From Diplolepis rosae (Eukaryota > Arthropoda > Insecta > Hymenoptera > Diplolepididae): a DNA stretch of 64,000 nt. This document shows positions 1 to 11,300 of this stretch, one piece after another; within the stretch, counting starts at the first letter, position 1, and each line of letters starts with the position of its first letter. Location: the NCBI GenBank assembly GCA_030998225.1, contig JAPYXD010000695.1, positions 787,001-851,000 on the forward strand, given 5' to 3'. Made by a program: the position numbers and the translations under genes. The notes under the pieces were generated by a model, which was not told where the DNA came from, made no database searches, and saw nothing but the letters and a program-made list of their open reading frames with translations.

Positions 1-651
1 TTATTAGTCTGGTCTTGTTCTGATAATTATACATACTTCAGAAGACTGTCTCCAAGTTTTGAATGTTTTCACTCTGTCAAGTTCATTATCTAATTTTGGA
101 TTCCAAACACATCAATCTTTTGACTGCAATAAACTTGATTCCTTTTTGGAATAGTTTTGGAAAGTATTTCAGTTTGAAGCCAAAGGGAAATTTAAAAAAA
201 AACTGTATAAGTAAATCTCTTTGAAAATATTTTTAATTTACTGAACTTAAATACCTGCTAAAAACTCCATATTTAAACTAAACGCAAGAAAAAGATATTC
301 AATTGAATTAAAAGCTAAATATATGGAAATTTCAACGTTCAGACCAAAAATAATTTAGCTCAAATACATCATTTACTCCAATTAAAATTTTTTTGCAAGC
401 ATGTAAAATTACACTCAAATTCTTAAATTAGCGAAAAAATACACTTTTAATTAGTATGTAATATTTGCGAAAGCACTTCAACTTGCTAGGTTTATGATTT
501 CTTAAAAAGTTTGTATTTAACATATGTAGATATGTTTTTCATTTGTACTTTTAACTGATTCAGAAAACTTAACAAACAATTTTTACTGCATCGTAGAGAA
601 TTGCATTTATGAAAAATATCGTTATCGTTTCTTTCAGTGCGCTATTGTTAT
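1..651. other. AT-rich intergenic sequence, nothing recognised
   Basis: No reading frame with coding character, no terminal inverted repeat and no RNA gene was seen. It is ordinary AT-rich flank of the first MITE. Confidence 0.6.
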
Positions 652-1109
652 TTAAGGGAGTATGGTGGATAAGACTATTAAAAATGAGAATTACTTGTAA
701 TTTTGACAGAACGAGTATTATAGCTTACTTGAACTATGGTTCAAATTTGGTGACCCTTCAGAACCTCAAACCCGAGAAATTAATTATTGAAAATAACATG
801 TAATCTTATGGGAAAATACTGTTTTTTTAAGGATTATTTAAAAATGGGAAAATTATGAAAAAACTCTGAAATACGTGGGATTTTTTTATAATTTTCCCAT
901 TTTTAAATAATTTTTAAATATCTTTATAATCTACAAAAACAGCATTTTCCCATAAGATCACATGTTATTTTCAATAATTAATTTCTCGGGTTTGAGGTTC
1001 CGAAGGGTCATGAAATTTGAACCATAGTTCAAGTAAGGTATAATACGCATTCTGTCAAAATTACAAGTAATTCTCATTTTTAATAGTCTTGTCCACCATA
1101 CTCCCTTAA
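652..1109. mobile_element. TTAA-flanked palindromic MITE
   Basis: The element is a near-perfect inverted repeat. The arms are about 656-862 and 885-1105, around a short central loop. It is bounded by TTAA at 652-655 and 1106-1109, and both arms start GGGAGTATGGTGGA. The short frames at 609-803 (+) and 958-1164 (-) translate almost identically because they are the two arms read outward-in, so they are not genes. A TTAA target duplication is typical of piggyBac-type transposition, but no transposase is present. Assignment to that superfamily is inference from the target site alone. Confidence 0.85.
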
Positions 1110-4100
1110 GCGCTCGGTAAACTTTCGTTTCCCTCGACACGCATCTGATTTTGTAAATTATCATGTTTTTCCCTAAGCTAACTATGTATTCCTGTGCATG
1201 TGCAAATACGTGTATACAAGACAGCTTAGGGTGGGGGAACTTTCTAAGTACTCAGAATCATGATCCCTTACAGCATCATCAGGCGTACATTTAACAGGAA
1301 TATACTGCACCTCAAAAGTAAGTATTTTTAATTCTATTCAATGTAATTGAATACATTTTAAAATGTATGTAAATGTAGCAAAATCTAACAACACAAATTA
1401 GGATTCCATTAGTTTCTGTACAAGAAATCTTATCTTTTTAACAACACTGTGAACTCTGAGTCAATTTTTGTAACTATGTTCTTTACTACTCTTTTTAAAA
1501 TTCTTTTACACAAGTATGAAGTGAATAATACAAGAACAATGTGTACAAAGTGCAACGATTCGAAAAGAACATGTTTTTTCATGATAATAAAGAAGGAAAA
1601 CACGTTTCGTTGAGCCTCTTCGGAGTTTATCGCAACAAGGACTAAACCCAAAACTAAAATACCGCTCGTGGAAAAATGGTCTATTTTTCAGCGTGAGTTT
1701 CACACGCAGGGAAGTCGTATATTTTTCGCCGAAGGTTTCGGAACCACCCTGAAAAGAAGCTTAACGGTGAATTTTGCAGGGTTTACGTTCGGGCAGTGAA
1801 AACAAAAAAAGGGTCACCGTATATAGACCGTGAACGAGAGTAGTTTTCTAGATGTTCGAACACCTTTTGTAGGGATTGCAATTGCTGGCCATTGGCGTGC
1901 TCGTACAGTAGGACTGTCTGCAGCGTCGAGATAAAGTTTAAATCTATCTAATAGTCGTCGATCAGTCGCAAACTCGACCAATGGCCGATTTGAAATGGGG
2001 TAAGGTCACTGGTGGTTTTATCGTTTTGCTACGAGTAGAAGATAGAAAGGGCCGGCTGTTGGACGGCTAGTGGAAGGCTAACGACCATCGATCTTAAGCG
2101 AATAGTCCCTGCAGCTCTCTACGCCTGCCTCGACGACAAAGTAGCAAATTAAATTAAACCGGCTTACAGTGGAAAACAATCGATAGATTTTCATTTGGCA
2201 GCAGTACTCGTCGCTCCAAAGGGGTGGATTGAAAAAAAGGACAAAGAAATGTGGTAAAGTGAAAATATTGCCTCGACTCTCGCGGTCTGAGCTTTTCTCC
2301 TCTTTTTACTTTGTTTATTTTCTTTTTAATCTTTGTTTCTCTATCCGACGACAATCAGCGTAGTTTATTACCAAGGAAGCTTAATTTTTCAAAAACCTTC
2401 AAAATTTTTCAATTATCATTGTTCATTTATAGTCATAAGACTATGGTTTTCTTTTTTGAAAGTAGTACGTCAAATCTAGTTTTTTTTATACTTTTGGGAC
2501 AAAACGACTTTAAGATTTCGATTGTGAAATATTCCAAAATTACCCAGTTTTTTTAAATTAATCGAATTTTTAAAAATCCGAACCATTATGAAATCTTACC
2601 AAGTGTGTTAATATCCAACGCAGTTATGTTAAAAGTTTATCGTATCATTAATATTATTTGGATCAAGTTAATTCTTTTAAATAAGTGCCAGAAAATATTT
2701 TTAAAATTTCCAAACATTTCCATGTATCACACATAATTTCCCTTAATTTACTCAAAATTGTGTAAAATTTTTGAAGATACTTGAAAATTCTTAAGAGCCT
2801 TTAAGTATTTTTAAAATTGTTTGGAATATCTTAAAACCTCATTCTAAATATTGTTTTGTTGAAAAACTATTAATTTTTACTCTATTATTTCTCAGTTTCC
2901 TGTTTTCTTGTGGATTTTATTGTGGAATGTGCAACCCATGCAAGATCTGCAAATATCATTCTAATTTTCACGATCTATCTATATTGATTCCTCACTTAAA
3001 TTTTTTTTCAGGTGAATTGATTATTTGAAAACCCATTTGCAGCTTTATTCTGTTCACCATCCACATACTTTTCCATCTCTCATATTTTGGTAATCACAAA
3101 CTTTATACATGCGGTAAAAAGTGGCGAAAAAAAGATGAATCCAGATGATAAAAATATAGGTACATGATGGAAGTGACAAGCAAAAGCTTGCAATCGATTT
3201 GAGTTTTGCTGGTAAACGTGCTGAGACGCTTTTGTTTCTGTTTTGCTCCTTCATTTGTCGACATCAAAAAGCAATTGTGAATTTGGAACTTATTTTAAAA
3301 TTTTTGCTATTTTTTTTATATAATACGTTATAATCTATTAATATGAAGATTTTAATAAAGTAATTAAAAAAGGATCCATATCTATATATGATTATAAAGA
3401 AATCAATATTAAATGTAATTTAATACTGAAACTGAAAAGTTGACACAATCATTCTTTCCCCTCATTTAATATATTTCTTTCCTAACACAATATTATATAT
3501 TAAATAGCAAAATGGCATTTGGGATTTAATGTTGAACATCATATAAATCAAGGATTTTGCATCGGCAAATAATCTCCGCTTAACTTATTATATAATATCA
3601 TTGGTAAGTAGATTTGTAAAGTTCAGATCTTTTTTCTGCTTTGGGTGACTCAGTTTGGCCAAGTCACACGTCTGGAATCTCTAGTACGAGTTATAAAGTC
3701 AAATTGGACCTTCGTCCGACATTTGAAAAAATTTTTTGTCGTTTCGAATTCAATGGAATTCTATTTTCGAGTTTTGCATCAGTCGACAGTCGCAGGAGAG
3801 AAAATATGAAAATTTTTCATAACAAAATACCCCGGCAAGGGCATTGCAAGAACTTCTTTTGAATTCTTTACTACATTAAGTTTACAATTTTCTATTCAAT
3901 CTTTCACTCAAGAAAAAAATCTGTTGAGCAAGAGACTTGAGGTCTTTTCTAATGCTATAGAAATGAAAATCCATTTATAGATATATGTAATATTATATTT
4001 TTGAAATCCTTTGAAAATTTCAGGAAAATTTCATCACATTTTTTTATTTCCTCAATTTTTTACTATCTTTGAAATTGAGTTCATAGTTTTCGAAATTTCG

Positions 4101-4423
4101 ATAAAACAAATAAACATTTTTGCCATCAGCTTTACTATTTTTTGCGATTCCTTTCTACTTTAGATTAAAATATCATAGTATTTCCTAGTCGTGTGGAAAT
4201 ATTTTGGTTTGTCGCTACCACAGGTCAGGTACCAGTCAGGATCTGACCGGGAACTGGGTAGTTTTTTTTTGTTTTTTCAGAGCTAAAAAACTAACCAGCT
4301 TCTGAATTGATTTAATAGTGATACCCTAACCGGATCCCGGTTTCTTCTAACCGGGAACTGGATAGAACCCTGAATTAATTTCCACTCGGGGAGATGTGGC
4401 TGAATATAAATTACTTTCCCTCC
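1110..4423. other. Intergenic, partly GC-richer, no gene recognised
   Basis: Positions 1680-2160 are clearly richer in G+C than the surroundings and include an ATG at 1981 followed by GTAAGG, which could be a first exon with a splice donor. Nothing downstream supports it. Frames at 2154-2354, 2311-2556, 3054-3254 and 3641-3862 have low-complexity or phenylalanine-rich translations and no family resemblance. At 4200-4375 a short pair of CCGG-rich repeats (ACCGGGAACTGG) occurs. I see no gene. Confidence 0.45.
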
Positions 4424-4830
4424 TTAAGGTTGTTCTGCAAAAAATCTAGTCTCTGAAAAAAAAGTTTTTCTTTGATTTTTAGACGTGAAAAATAATACAT
4501 TTGATAATGTTTTTTGTCACAAATATTTTCCTTATTATCGCCTCTTACCAATTTTTTGAAAAATCATTGTAGTTTCATAAATCATAGTTTATTTTTTCGG
4601 AGAAAATATTCTCTACAACTCTACTGATCCCATTTTTGGAAGTAAAGTTTTCAGTGACTTAAATCATAACAAACAACATTATTAAAGGTATTATTTTCCA
4701 TAGGTTTAAAATTTTATAATAGAAAATAATGTTTTTTATTTATAAGACGTAAATAATAACATTATTTTAAGACTTGAAATTATAGAAAAACTTTTTTTCA
4801 GAGAGCTGATTTTTAACATAACTACCTTAA
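4424..4830. mobile_element. TTAA-flanked fold-back element
   Basis: The inverted termini read TTAAGGTTGTTCTGC on the left and TTAAGGTAGTTATG on the right (complement). Both are followed by a shared tract with CTCTGAAAAAAA and GTTTTTCT. The ends are TTAA at 4424-4427 and 4827-4830. The centre (4568-4620) contains a GAAAATATTCTCTACAA tract that recurs in the palindrome at 31.5 kb, and that palindrome also has TTAAGGTAGTT junctions. The two are therefore probably one family. No coding capacity. Confidence 0.7.
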
Positions 4831-5297
4831 TTTTATTCAACCAACATTTTTATCTATTATAATGGATAACATAAACCATAATTATTGAACAGCTAAAGCT
4901 ATATCAAAGGAAAAAAAAGAACCATGAGTTAAAAATGTGAATTATATGTACTTTAGGGTGAGTTGTAAAGCAAAAATTTTTATAACGCAAAGAGCAATAG
5001 TAATAAATAGTATATTACATAACAAGGGCAGAAAGTTGAGATTTCTGCACTGCGCGCCATAATGCCCTTGAAAGAACTTCTTTAAGGGAGTTACTCACCT
5101 ATCCGCCTAGTCAAAACAGGGTTAAACACGCAGGTTGACTACAGTAGTGCTTGATATGACAACGCCGCATCTTGTTTGTTCGTGTGCGCACGGGTGTACA
5201 GTCGCACATATGGTCACGTCAGCACCTAAGAAATGTTTCTCGGACATAAAATTATACAATGAATTAAAAAGCTGCACATCCGTCCAAATGAGGAAAA

Positions 5298-5465
5298 ATG
5301 ATTGCCTCTGACATCACGGTAGCTATGGTTATCGATGCATACAAAGAACATGGTTTTGACGGATTATCTCGTTTGTTTGGTGCTGATAAAAATGGGAAAA
5401 TTCGTGTTACAAATAATAGGAAAGTTAAAAATAAAATCTGTGATTATCTGGAAACAAAATACTAA
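5298..5465 (+). CDS. 55-aa hypothetical protein inside the TTAA element
   Basis: An open frame from ATG at 5298 to TAA at 5463-5465 encodes 55 residues starting MIASDITVAM and ending DYLETKY. Composition is protein-like (mixed charged and hydrophobic, K/N-rich C-terminal half), unlike the low-complexity frames elsewhere. There is no signal peptide or membrane segment and I do not recognise the family. It sits in the left half of the TTAA-bounded element, so it is probably a piece of an element-encoded protein, either a last exon or a truncated frame. It could also be chance; 55 codons is short for an AT-rich region. Confidence 0.35.
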   Translation: MIASDITVAMVIDAYKEHGFDGLSRLFGADKNGKIRVTNNRKVKNKICDYLETKY

Positions 5466-5759
5466 TTTACTTTAGTTTAGTTGGTATATATTTATTGTAT
5501 ACGTATCAAATATTCTAAATAATAATTAATGATCGAATGTGATGATGATAGATATGTATTGAAAAATTGTTATATCGTTCCAACACTGTGAAAATAAGAC
5601 AAATTTAGCTTGTCATTGAGAAAGAATTTACGTATCACGTTTTATTATATGTATGTAATTAAAATTATTTGTATGTACTTAATTCGTTTATTTATCATAC
5701 GAATAATTAATATGTTATATTTCATTTATTAAAAACATGATTTTCATAACAAATTTTAA

Positions 5760-5975
5760 TCACCAGTTGGTACGAGCTGCTGAACAGATATAACGCATAC
5801 ATTTCAAATTTCGCGCACATAACCTACGAATGCGACGTTGCCACATACCTAACCAAAGACCAAAGTCACAGCAATTTCCAATCTTCATCGTATTTGTTAT
5901 TACTTTCAGAACCCACCTTTGAATGTTATTAAAGTTGATAACTATTCCTGAACATCTTATCTTTCTACTGTTCAA
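5760..5975 (-). CDS. 71-aa basic, Cys/Arg-rich frame inside the TTAA element
   Basis: The minus-strand frame has a C-terminal part rich in R, C and W (WQRRIRRLCARNLKCMRYIC) and ends near a TGA about 0.46 kb inside the right terminus. It converges with the + frame at 5298-5465. Upstream on the minus strand another short frame is broken by a stop, so this may be the tail of a decayed longer protein. Four cysteines near the end could suggest metal binding, but no known zinc motif is complete. Function unknown. Confidence 0.25.
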   Translation of the reverse strand: MNSRKIRCSGIVINFNNIQRWVLKVITNTMKIGNCCDFGLWLGMWQRRIRRLCARNLKCMRYICSAARTNW

Positions 5976-6223
5976 ATCCCGTTATGATCTTTTCGTCAGT
6001 TGAAAAGATATCAATGATAATACACGATAAACTCCGCGATTTCTCATAAGAGCTCATGTTGAATCATCTAGAGAGGCGCAAAATAGAAATACGAATATCT
6101 CACTAAAAAACCCACCTCAGACCTTGAAATTTCGTACGGATAATTTTTTAATTACATTCTAACGCTCTGCAAAGTTTAAGATTTTTCTGTTCGTTACTTC
6201 TTCATCCTGAGTAACTCCCTTAA

Positions 6224-7368
6224 AGTTTTATCCGAATCGGAAAATTTTTAGGTTTGACGCATTGACTTTGAAATTAATAAAAATAGTTTTTGTGCATTTA
6301 TTCAAATCCTACGAATCGCATTGAAAATATGTTGTGACAAATTTTGTAAAAGTTAACAAAACACATATTTAAACACATTATTTAATATAGATTAATCCGA
6401 TTTTATCGAAAATCATTAGTTCTTTCGTAAAATTGCGTATGAGAAAAAAGATTTGTTTTGTTGTTCACAATAAAAAATGCAGGAGAATTTAGCAATCTAA
6501 CCCATAGAATTTGAATAAATGTGGTAGCCTTGGAATTTTTCGAGTTGAAAAAAGTCAAAGGCATTCTGTTGAGGGATAATAACAATTTTTAGGGATTAAG
6601 TACTATAATAATAAAACAATACAATAATATAACTAATAAGAAGTATAAAAATATAAAAAATGCTCTCATAATTTTGATTAACCCATTTGAAATTGTATAA
6701 AAATTTGTTATCAAGCTAGAAAATAAGGTAATGAAATTTTCGAACGTTTCGGAAGTCAACCAAATTTAAATAAATAACAGATAAGCTGTGACAAAATTTT
6801 TTAGCAGCATTCAGTGAAGGTTCCTGGAAAATTTCAGGCAGTTCTGTGTAAGAATTCAAGCGTAGCAATTAAATAAACACCTTGAGGCAGATAGTAAGAT
6901 AATAATATACATATATTATATTGTTGAATTCTTTGATTGCTCGAACAGATTTTAGAGATTCTAATTTCTCTTAAAATAAATAATCATAATATTATCTCAA
7001 AAATCAACGGAATCAAATAATTTTTTCATGGAACTAAAAATGAGCAGGAACAAATTTCCTATTGGTATATGTAATTAAGTGTATTACAATTCGGGATGGA
7101 AAAAACCTTCTAGAGTTCAATTGAAACAACGTCGTTTAGGACGTAGGGTAGACCGGCGCTAACTTGTCGGATTAACATTCATGGATCTCCAAATAGTTAA
7201 TAGAACGTATTACTGATGCATTATTTCCTCATTCCAAGTCCCAAATTATTATGTACAATTATTATTCTAATCAGACAACTAATTGATAACTCAATTATTC
7301 CAATCAGTTGCACGCAGACAACTTTGTCCCAATTACCGAGGTAAAGTTGTTCGCCAGTATTATTTTTA
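6224..7368. other. AT-rich intergenic sequence, nothing recognised
   Basis: No element ends or credible coding frame seen. The minus frame at 6403-6585 has no family resemblance. Confidence 0.5.
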
Positions 7369-7823
7369 CATTCTCATCATATGAGAAGGTATTGGTTTTA
7401 TGTGAAAAATGACTTTCGAAATTTTCATCAAATCTTTACGTTTTGAGACCCCCTGATTCAGAAAAAACGGTTTTTACGAGAGTGTCTGTCTGTAGTAGGT
7501 CGTGTGCAGCATAACTCTCGATAGAATTATCAGATTGAATTGAGCTTTGGCACACTTTATCGGAGCCGAAAAATTAAGGACAAGTTCGTTAACCAGCCAC
7601 ATCCAATCAAAATTGAGGGATTGAGCACTACTTTTGTGTTCTTGAAAATAACTTTTTGAAAAAATCAACAATTTCAATACTGATTTTTGATAGTGCTCAT
7701 AAATCTCTACAAATTATCCTGATAACATTTTTGATTAAATCAAAATTAGAAATGTTACAGCATATTAAAACTTGAAAAAAGTCAATATCAAAATTCCATT
7801 TTCCAGTTAAATTATACGAGATA

Positions 7824-8580
7824 TACCACCGGTCAAAATTGTGGGACCATCACCTACAAAAATTGTATTAAAAACATTCGGAGAGTATTTATTCTTTTTT
7901 TAATCTCTTGTCACTCAAATACATTTTAATTGTTTGCAAAGTTTCCAAAATTAATAATAATTTTGTACTGCATTACAAAATTTGAATTTAAACAAATTTT
8001 AAATAAAATATAATATTTGATGAAAAACAAATTTAATTGTTTGAAATTTATCCTCTGATTGTTACAAATTTTTCATTCTTAACACACCAATTATGCTGTT
8101 TTTTTATGTGTAAATTGATAAAAAAAAGTTAATTAATTTAATGTTTTAACTTTATTTTCTGATGATACCTACAATTTTTCGCAGAGGCCTATACAAATAT
8201 ATTATTTCTAAATAAAGAGCTCTTAAATAAAGAAATTTTTTAAATGTTTTTGGGCTCAATTCATAGCTGAGGCTTTAGGCGTTATTTTAGCAAAGTTCCA
8301 AATTTTTCCTATCACTCCCCTAAAGTATGCAGGGAGCTGAAGTTTAAAAGTGAAAATTTGTCAAAATCGAAAATTACGTCGGCCTTTCTCACACGCTATC
8401 TCGGCTTCTATTTAATGAAAATACTTCAAATAGAGCTTATTCGACGTGAAGTTTTATAATCTTCCAAACGCGTTTTTAAAAATATTTCTAATTTAATTTT
8501 TCACGGAGATAGCCGCTTTCAAAACAAGCATGTTTTTAATACAAGTTTTGTAGGTGGTCCCACAATTTTGACCGATAGTG
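7824..8580. mobile_element. Tc1/mariner-type MITE, 757 bp
   Basis: Terminal inverted repeats share CGGTCAAAATTGTGGGACCA, followed on both sides by CACCTACAAAA and a TTGTATTAAAAACAT tract, giving about 50 bp in all. TA duplications flank at 7822-7823 and 8581-8582. No transposase frame is present. It is inserted in the first ~150-bp unit of the surrounding array; joining the flanks restores the GAGATAC motif seen in the other units. Confidence 0.8.
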
Positions 8581-8589
8581 TACGAAAAA

Positions 8590-9110
8590 ACGATATGATA
8601 CAATATTATTTTCTACATAACGACCTAAAAATTTGAATTCATTTTTTCATAAGATGCATATTTTTATTTTCAATTTATAAAAAAACTATTGAATATCCAA
8701 AATTCAATTTTTTAACAATAATGTGTGAAATACGTTAAAAACGTAAGAATACAAAGTTGTTCGTTTCGAAAAGATCTACAAATTTTGTCTCACACAGTTT
8801 CTAAAAAACATATATTTTTCGTTTCAATTCCAAAAAATACGATTAAAATTCAAAAATTCCATTTTTTAGACAAAATATGTGAGATACAAAAAAAACGTTT
8901 AGATGGAAAATTGTTTGCCTAAATGAGGTCTACAAATTCTCATCAAGACATTTCGGGACAGGATGTATATTTTATGTTTATATTTTTAATATTAAAAAAA
9001 TTCAATTTTTTTCACCAAAATATGTGAGATACGGAATAAGCGTTGTTCTGCAAAATCGTTTCCTTAAATAAAGTCTACGATTTTTTTTCTTTTTGAGAGA
9101 TTTGGAAGAA
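8590..9110 (+). repeat. Diverged tandem repeat, ~150-bp period
   Basis: Three consecutive units share AAAATTCAATTTTTT, then TGTGAGATAC, then a GAT/GTCTACAAATT tract. Their anchors are near 8721, 8876 and 9022. The + frame at 8725-8922 lies within the units and is not a gene. Confidence 0.6.
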
Positions 9111-9202
9111 GATAAATTATTTTAACCACGTAATTTATTAAAAAGTGACTGAAATGTATACAGAAAATCGAGCGCGAAGCGCGGGTGTCATGATGAGAAT
9201 GT

Positions 9203-9785
9203 GTTCCTTAAGGCCGATAGAGCCTTAAATAAATTGAATTTCCTGTTTCACTTAAACTGAAAAAGAAATTTAGTGAATTTGAGAAAATGAGTAATTTACA
9301 TCATCTTTAATATTATAAAATTGGTTTGAACTAATTATATGCAATTATTTCAGTTGCCATCCAAAAATTTGTCAAATACTTATTTATGACAATTTTGCCC
9401 CAACGGTGTAGTCTCAGTTATTCTTTAAATTTAAAATAATTACGCAATAGAATAATATTTTTTATCAAAATATCAAAAGTTATTATGGTGTGAATGTATC
9501 GATTCATATCACAAACATAATATGCCAGTTAGCGAATCTTCCATTCTTTTGTCATCACAAATATTTTTCTATACATTTTTTTGTAGAGTTGTAAATTTTC
9601 GAAATATTCATTTTTAATATGATTCTTCTTCTAAAATGAATTCATTCTATTCGAAGAAAAAACCAAAATAATTAAGAAATAGTAATGTCATTTCCAAAAA
9701 CAACATTGACCCGACGGACAAACCTTCCTTTGGTCGAATCTATCCCCTTTTTATTACCGGAGGTTCAATTTTAAAAAACTTCCAT
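9203..9785. other. Intergenic; 3' flank of a candidate minus-strand exon
   Basis: Mostly AT-rich and featureless. A minus-strand AATAAA (TTTATT at 9750-9755 on the + strand) lies about 31 bases past the stop of the candidate exon at 9786-9875. Confidence 0.45.
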
Positions 9786-9875
9786 TTATCGGCCCACTCT
9801 AATGTATATGGCAGTACCATAGATTACTGCGACAAAGGCAACACCAAGAAGGAGTAGAATCAATGATCGTATTTC
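9786..9875 (-). CDS. Candidate terminal exon: single membrane segment, 29 codons
   Basis: On the minus strand an acceptor-like GACAG (AG at 9877-9876) is followed by an open frame from 9875 to a TAA at 9788-9786. It encodes 29 residues: a short charged lead (EIRS), about 20 hydrophobic residues (LILLLLGVAFVAVIYGTAIY) and a basic tail (IRVGR). An AATAAA lies about 31 bases past the stop. Together this resembles the last exon of a type I membrane protein, or a hydrophobic tail signal. The pyrimidine tract before the AG is weak and no upstream exon was identified, so chance remains possible. The surrounding 9.7-10.5 kb is G+C-richer than its neighbours, as expected near a gene. Gene identity unknown. 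Confidence 0.35.
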   Translation of the reverse strand, partial: EIRSLILLLLGVAFVAVIYGTAIYIRVGR

Positions 9876-11074
9876 CTGTCAAATCGACCCCTATAGAAGC
9901 TACCACTTCGGGTCGACGTTACTCTAACGCGGCCTCGTGAGATTCAGACGCGTGCCGAGCAAATAAAGAAAGTGAAGAAAAAAGAACGAGATTTTTCCTG
10001 GAGATTCTGCGTGGTAGATATACTTTCCGCTCGAACGGTGAGGGAAACCATGACGTGGAAAGCCCATGTAAATGTGTAATGCTCGAGGGAATCCGGTGCA
10101 GTTCCGGTGGTTGACGTCATGCGGCATATTCCACCCGAAGAAGTAGTTTCCACCTTAGCTTGGCATCAGAAATGGAGGAAGTGTATGCAGTAGAGTTGTG
10201 AGAAGAAGGAAGAGGGGTGTAAATGGTAAGACCAGCCAGCTAGCTAAGCAGTCAGTTTCAGATACATCCTCCCTTTGCTATAGTTAGAGTGCACTTCGCA
10301 GATAGAACCGCGCTATCGGAGAAGAGAACGGAAAAGAGGAATCCTATCCAGGGTTTAAGACGTGCAGCTTCATATCCGTTAGTTCTTCCGCCCCGTTTAG
10401 TTCAAATTATTATAAACAGCTCTGGGAAGCAAACACACACAACTCTTCTCCTTTACCTCAGCATCAGACTTTATTCAAACTTGATTAATTTATGTACTTA
10501 AAAATTAGTAAAATATAAATTGAAAAAAGAAATAATCGCATGAAAATGTTTTTATTAAGCAGTTTTTGTTGCGCCTTGTTTTGTTAAGCCATCAAAACTT
10601 TTGGAACAAATAGCGCAACCTCGCATGCGCAATAATTTGAGAACGTTTCCCAAAATTTCCAATATGTTGGTATCATTAGCAAGATAAGGTTCCTATTGGG
10701 TCATTTTGCCTGGAATGCGATGCTTATTAAATGGTGTATAGTGTAGTGTTATAGAAAGTAAAGGTCCTTCAACTTCCTCGGCATGAATGGCTCATAAGAC
10801 AAGAAGAAGTATTTTGGAGGAATGGGATCTACTTTATCGACGCAAGTTATAGGAGGGTTTACAGGTCAATAGGATGATAATTAAAAACGAAAGAAGAATT
10901 CAAATGGAATGAATATATTTAGCTATGATAGTAAAGCCAGACAGCAAATAAACTAAATTAATTTTAGAAGAAGGTTAAGATTGAGTTAAAACTCAAGTTC
11001 CTGCTATGTTAATTAATGGATTTAATCATTAGATATGAATCAATACAGACATTTCGCTACTAATAGGTCTCAAC
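9876..11074. other. GC-richer block then AT-rich sequence, no gene assigned
   Basis: 9880-10480 is G+C-richer, with overlapping frames on both strands (9924-10153 minus, 10289-10501 plus). None has a recognised domain. A TCAGT-type initiator context occurs near 10250-10260. It could be the 5' part of a host gene, but exon limits are not visible. 10600-11034 holds nothing recognised. Confidence 0.35.
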
Positions 11075-11300
11075 ATAAAATATGGGTGGTTAATAAATAT
11101 ATATTCGTTCAGTATTGCAAAACTATTCCATCAAAGAGTGGTTCATCAGAGAAGGAAACTCATCTGATATTAAGCTTCAACACCAAATGTGGGTGGTTAA
11201 TAAAAATATTCGGCCACTATTACATTAATATTTAATTAAGGAGAGTGTCTCTTCAGAGAAGGTGGCTCATTCAGCTTTGCAACCCACCATAATTGACGCA
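11075..11300. repeat. Two-unit direct repeat, ~107-bp period
   Basis: GGGTGGTTAATAAA recurs near 11084 and 11191, with related flanks (CAACA.AAAT before it; TCAGAGAAGG and CTCAT after it). The short + frame at 11035-11235 is a by-product of this repeat. Confidence 0.5.

Larger units (their letters stand above)
5082..6223. mobile_element. TTAA-flanked DNA transposon relic, 1.14 kb
   Basis: Exact 16-bp terminal inverted repeats, TTAAGGGAGTTACTCA, lie at both ends, with TTAA at 5082-5085 and 6220-6223. The interior is not palindromic, unlike the MITE at 652-1109, but the two share the terminal TTAAGGGAGT. Two short convergent frames lie inside, at 5298-5465 (+) and 5760-5975 (-), and are listed separately. 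The TTAA target suggests a piggyBac-like mechanism. No DDD transposase motif is visible, so it is non-autonomous or a decayed member. Confidence 0.75.
7369..9202. mobile_element. Repeat element bounded by ACATTCTCATCAT inverted ends
   Basis: ACATTCTCATCAT at 7369-7381 is mirrored by ATGATGAGAATGT at 9190-9202. The interior holds diverged direct repeats of about 147-155 bp, anchored by (A)TRYGAGATAC-like motifs near 7815, 8721, 8876 and 9022. The spacing 7815-8721 becomes about 147 bp once the nested Tc1-like element is removed. A related array in reverse orientation lies at about 29.59-29.96 kb. The short inverted ends could be coincidental. The repeat array itself is clear. Confidence 0.5.

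Noticed and set aside
609..1164. Two similar proteins on opposite strands
   Set aside because: They are the two arms of a palindromic MITE read from each side; there is no independent coding evidence.
5960..5990. GTTCAAATCC word resembling a tRNA B box
   Set aside because: No A box, cloverleaf or terminator T run could be placed around it.
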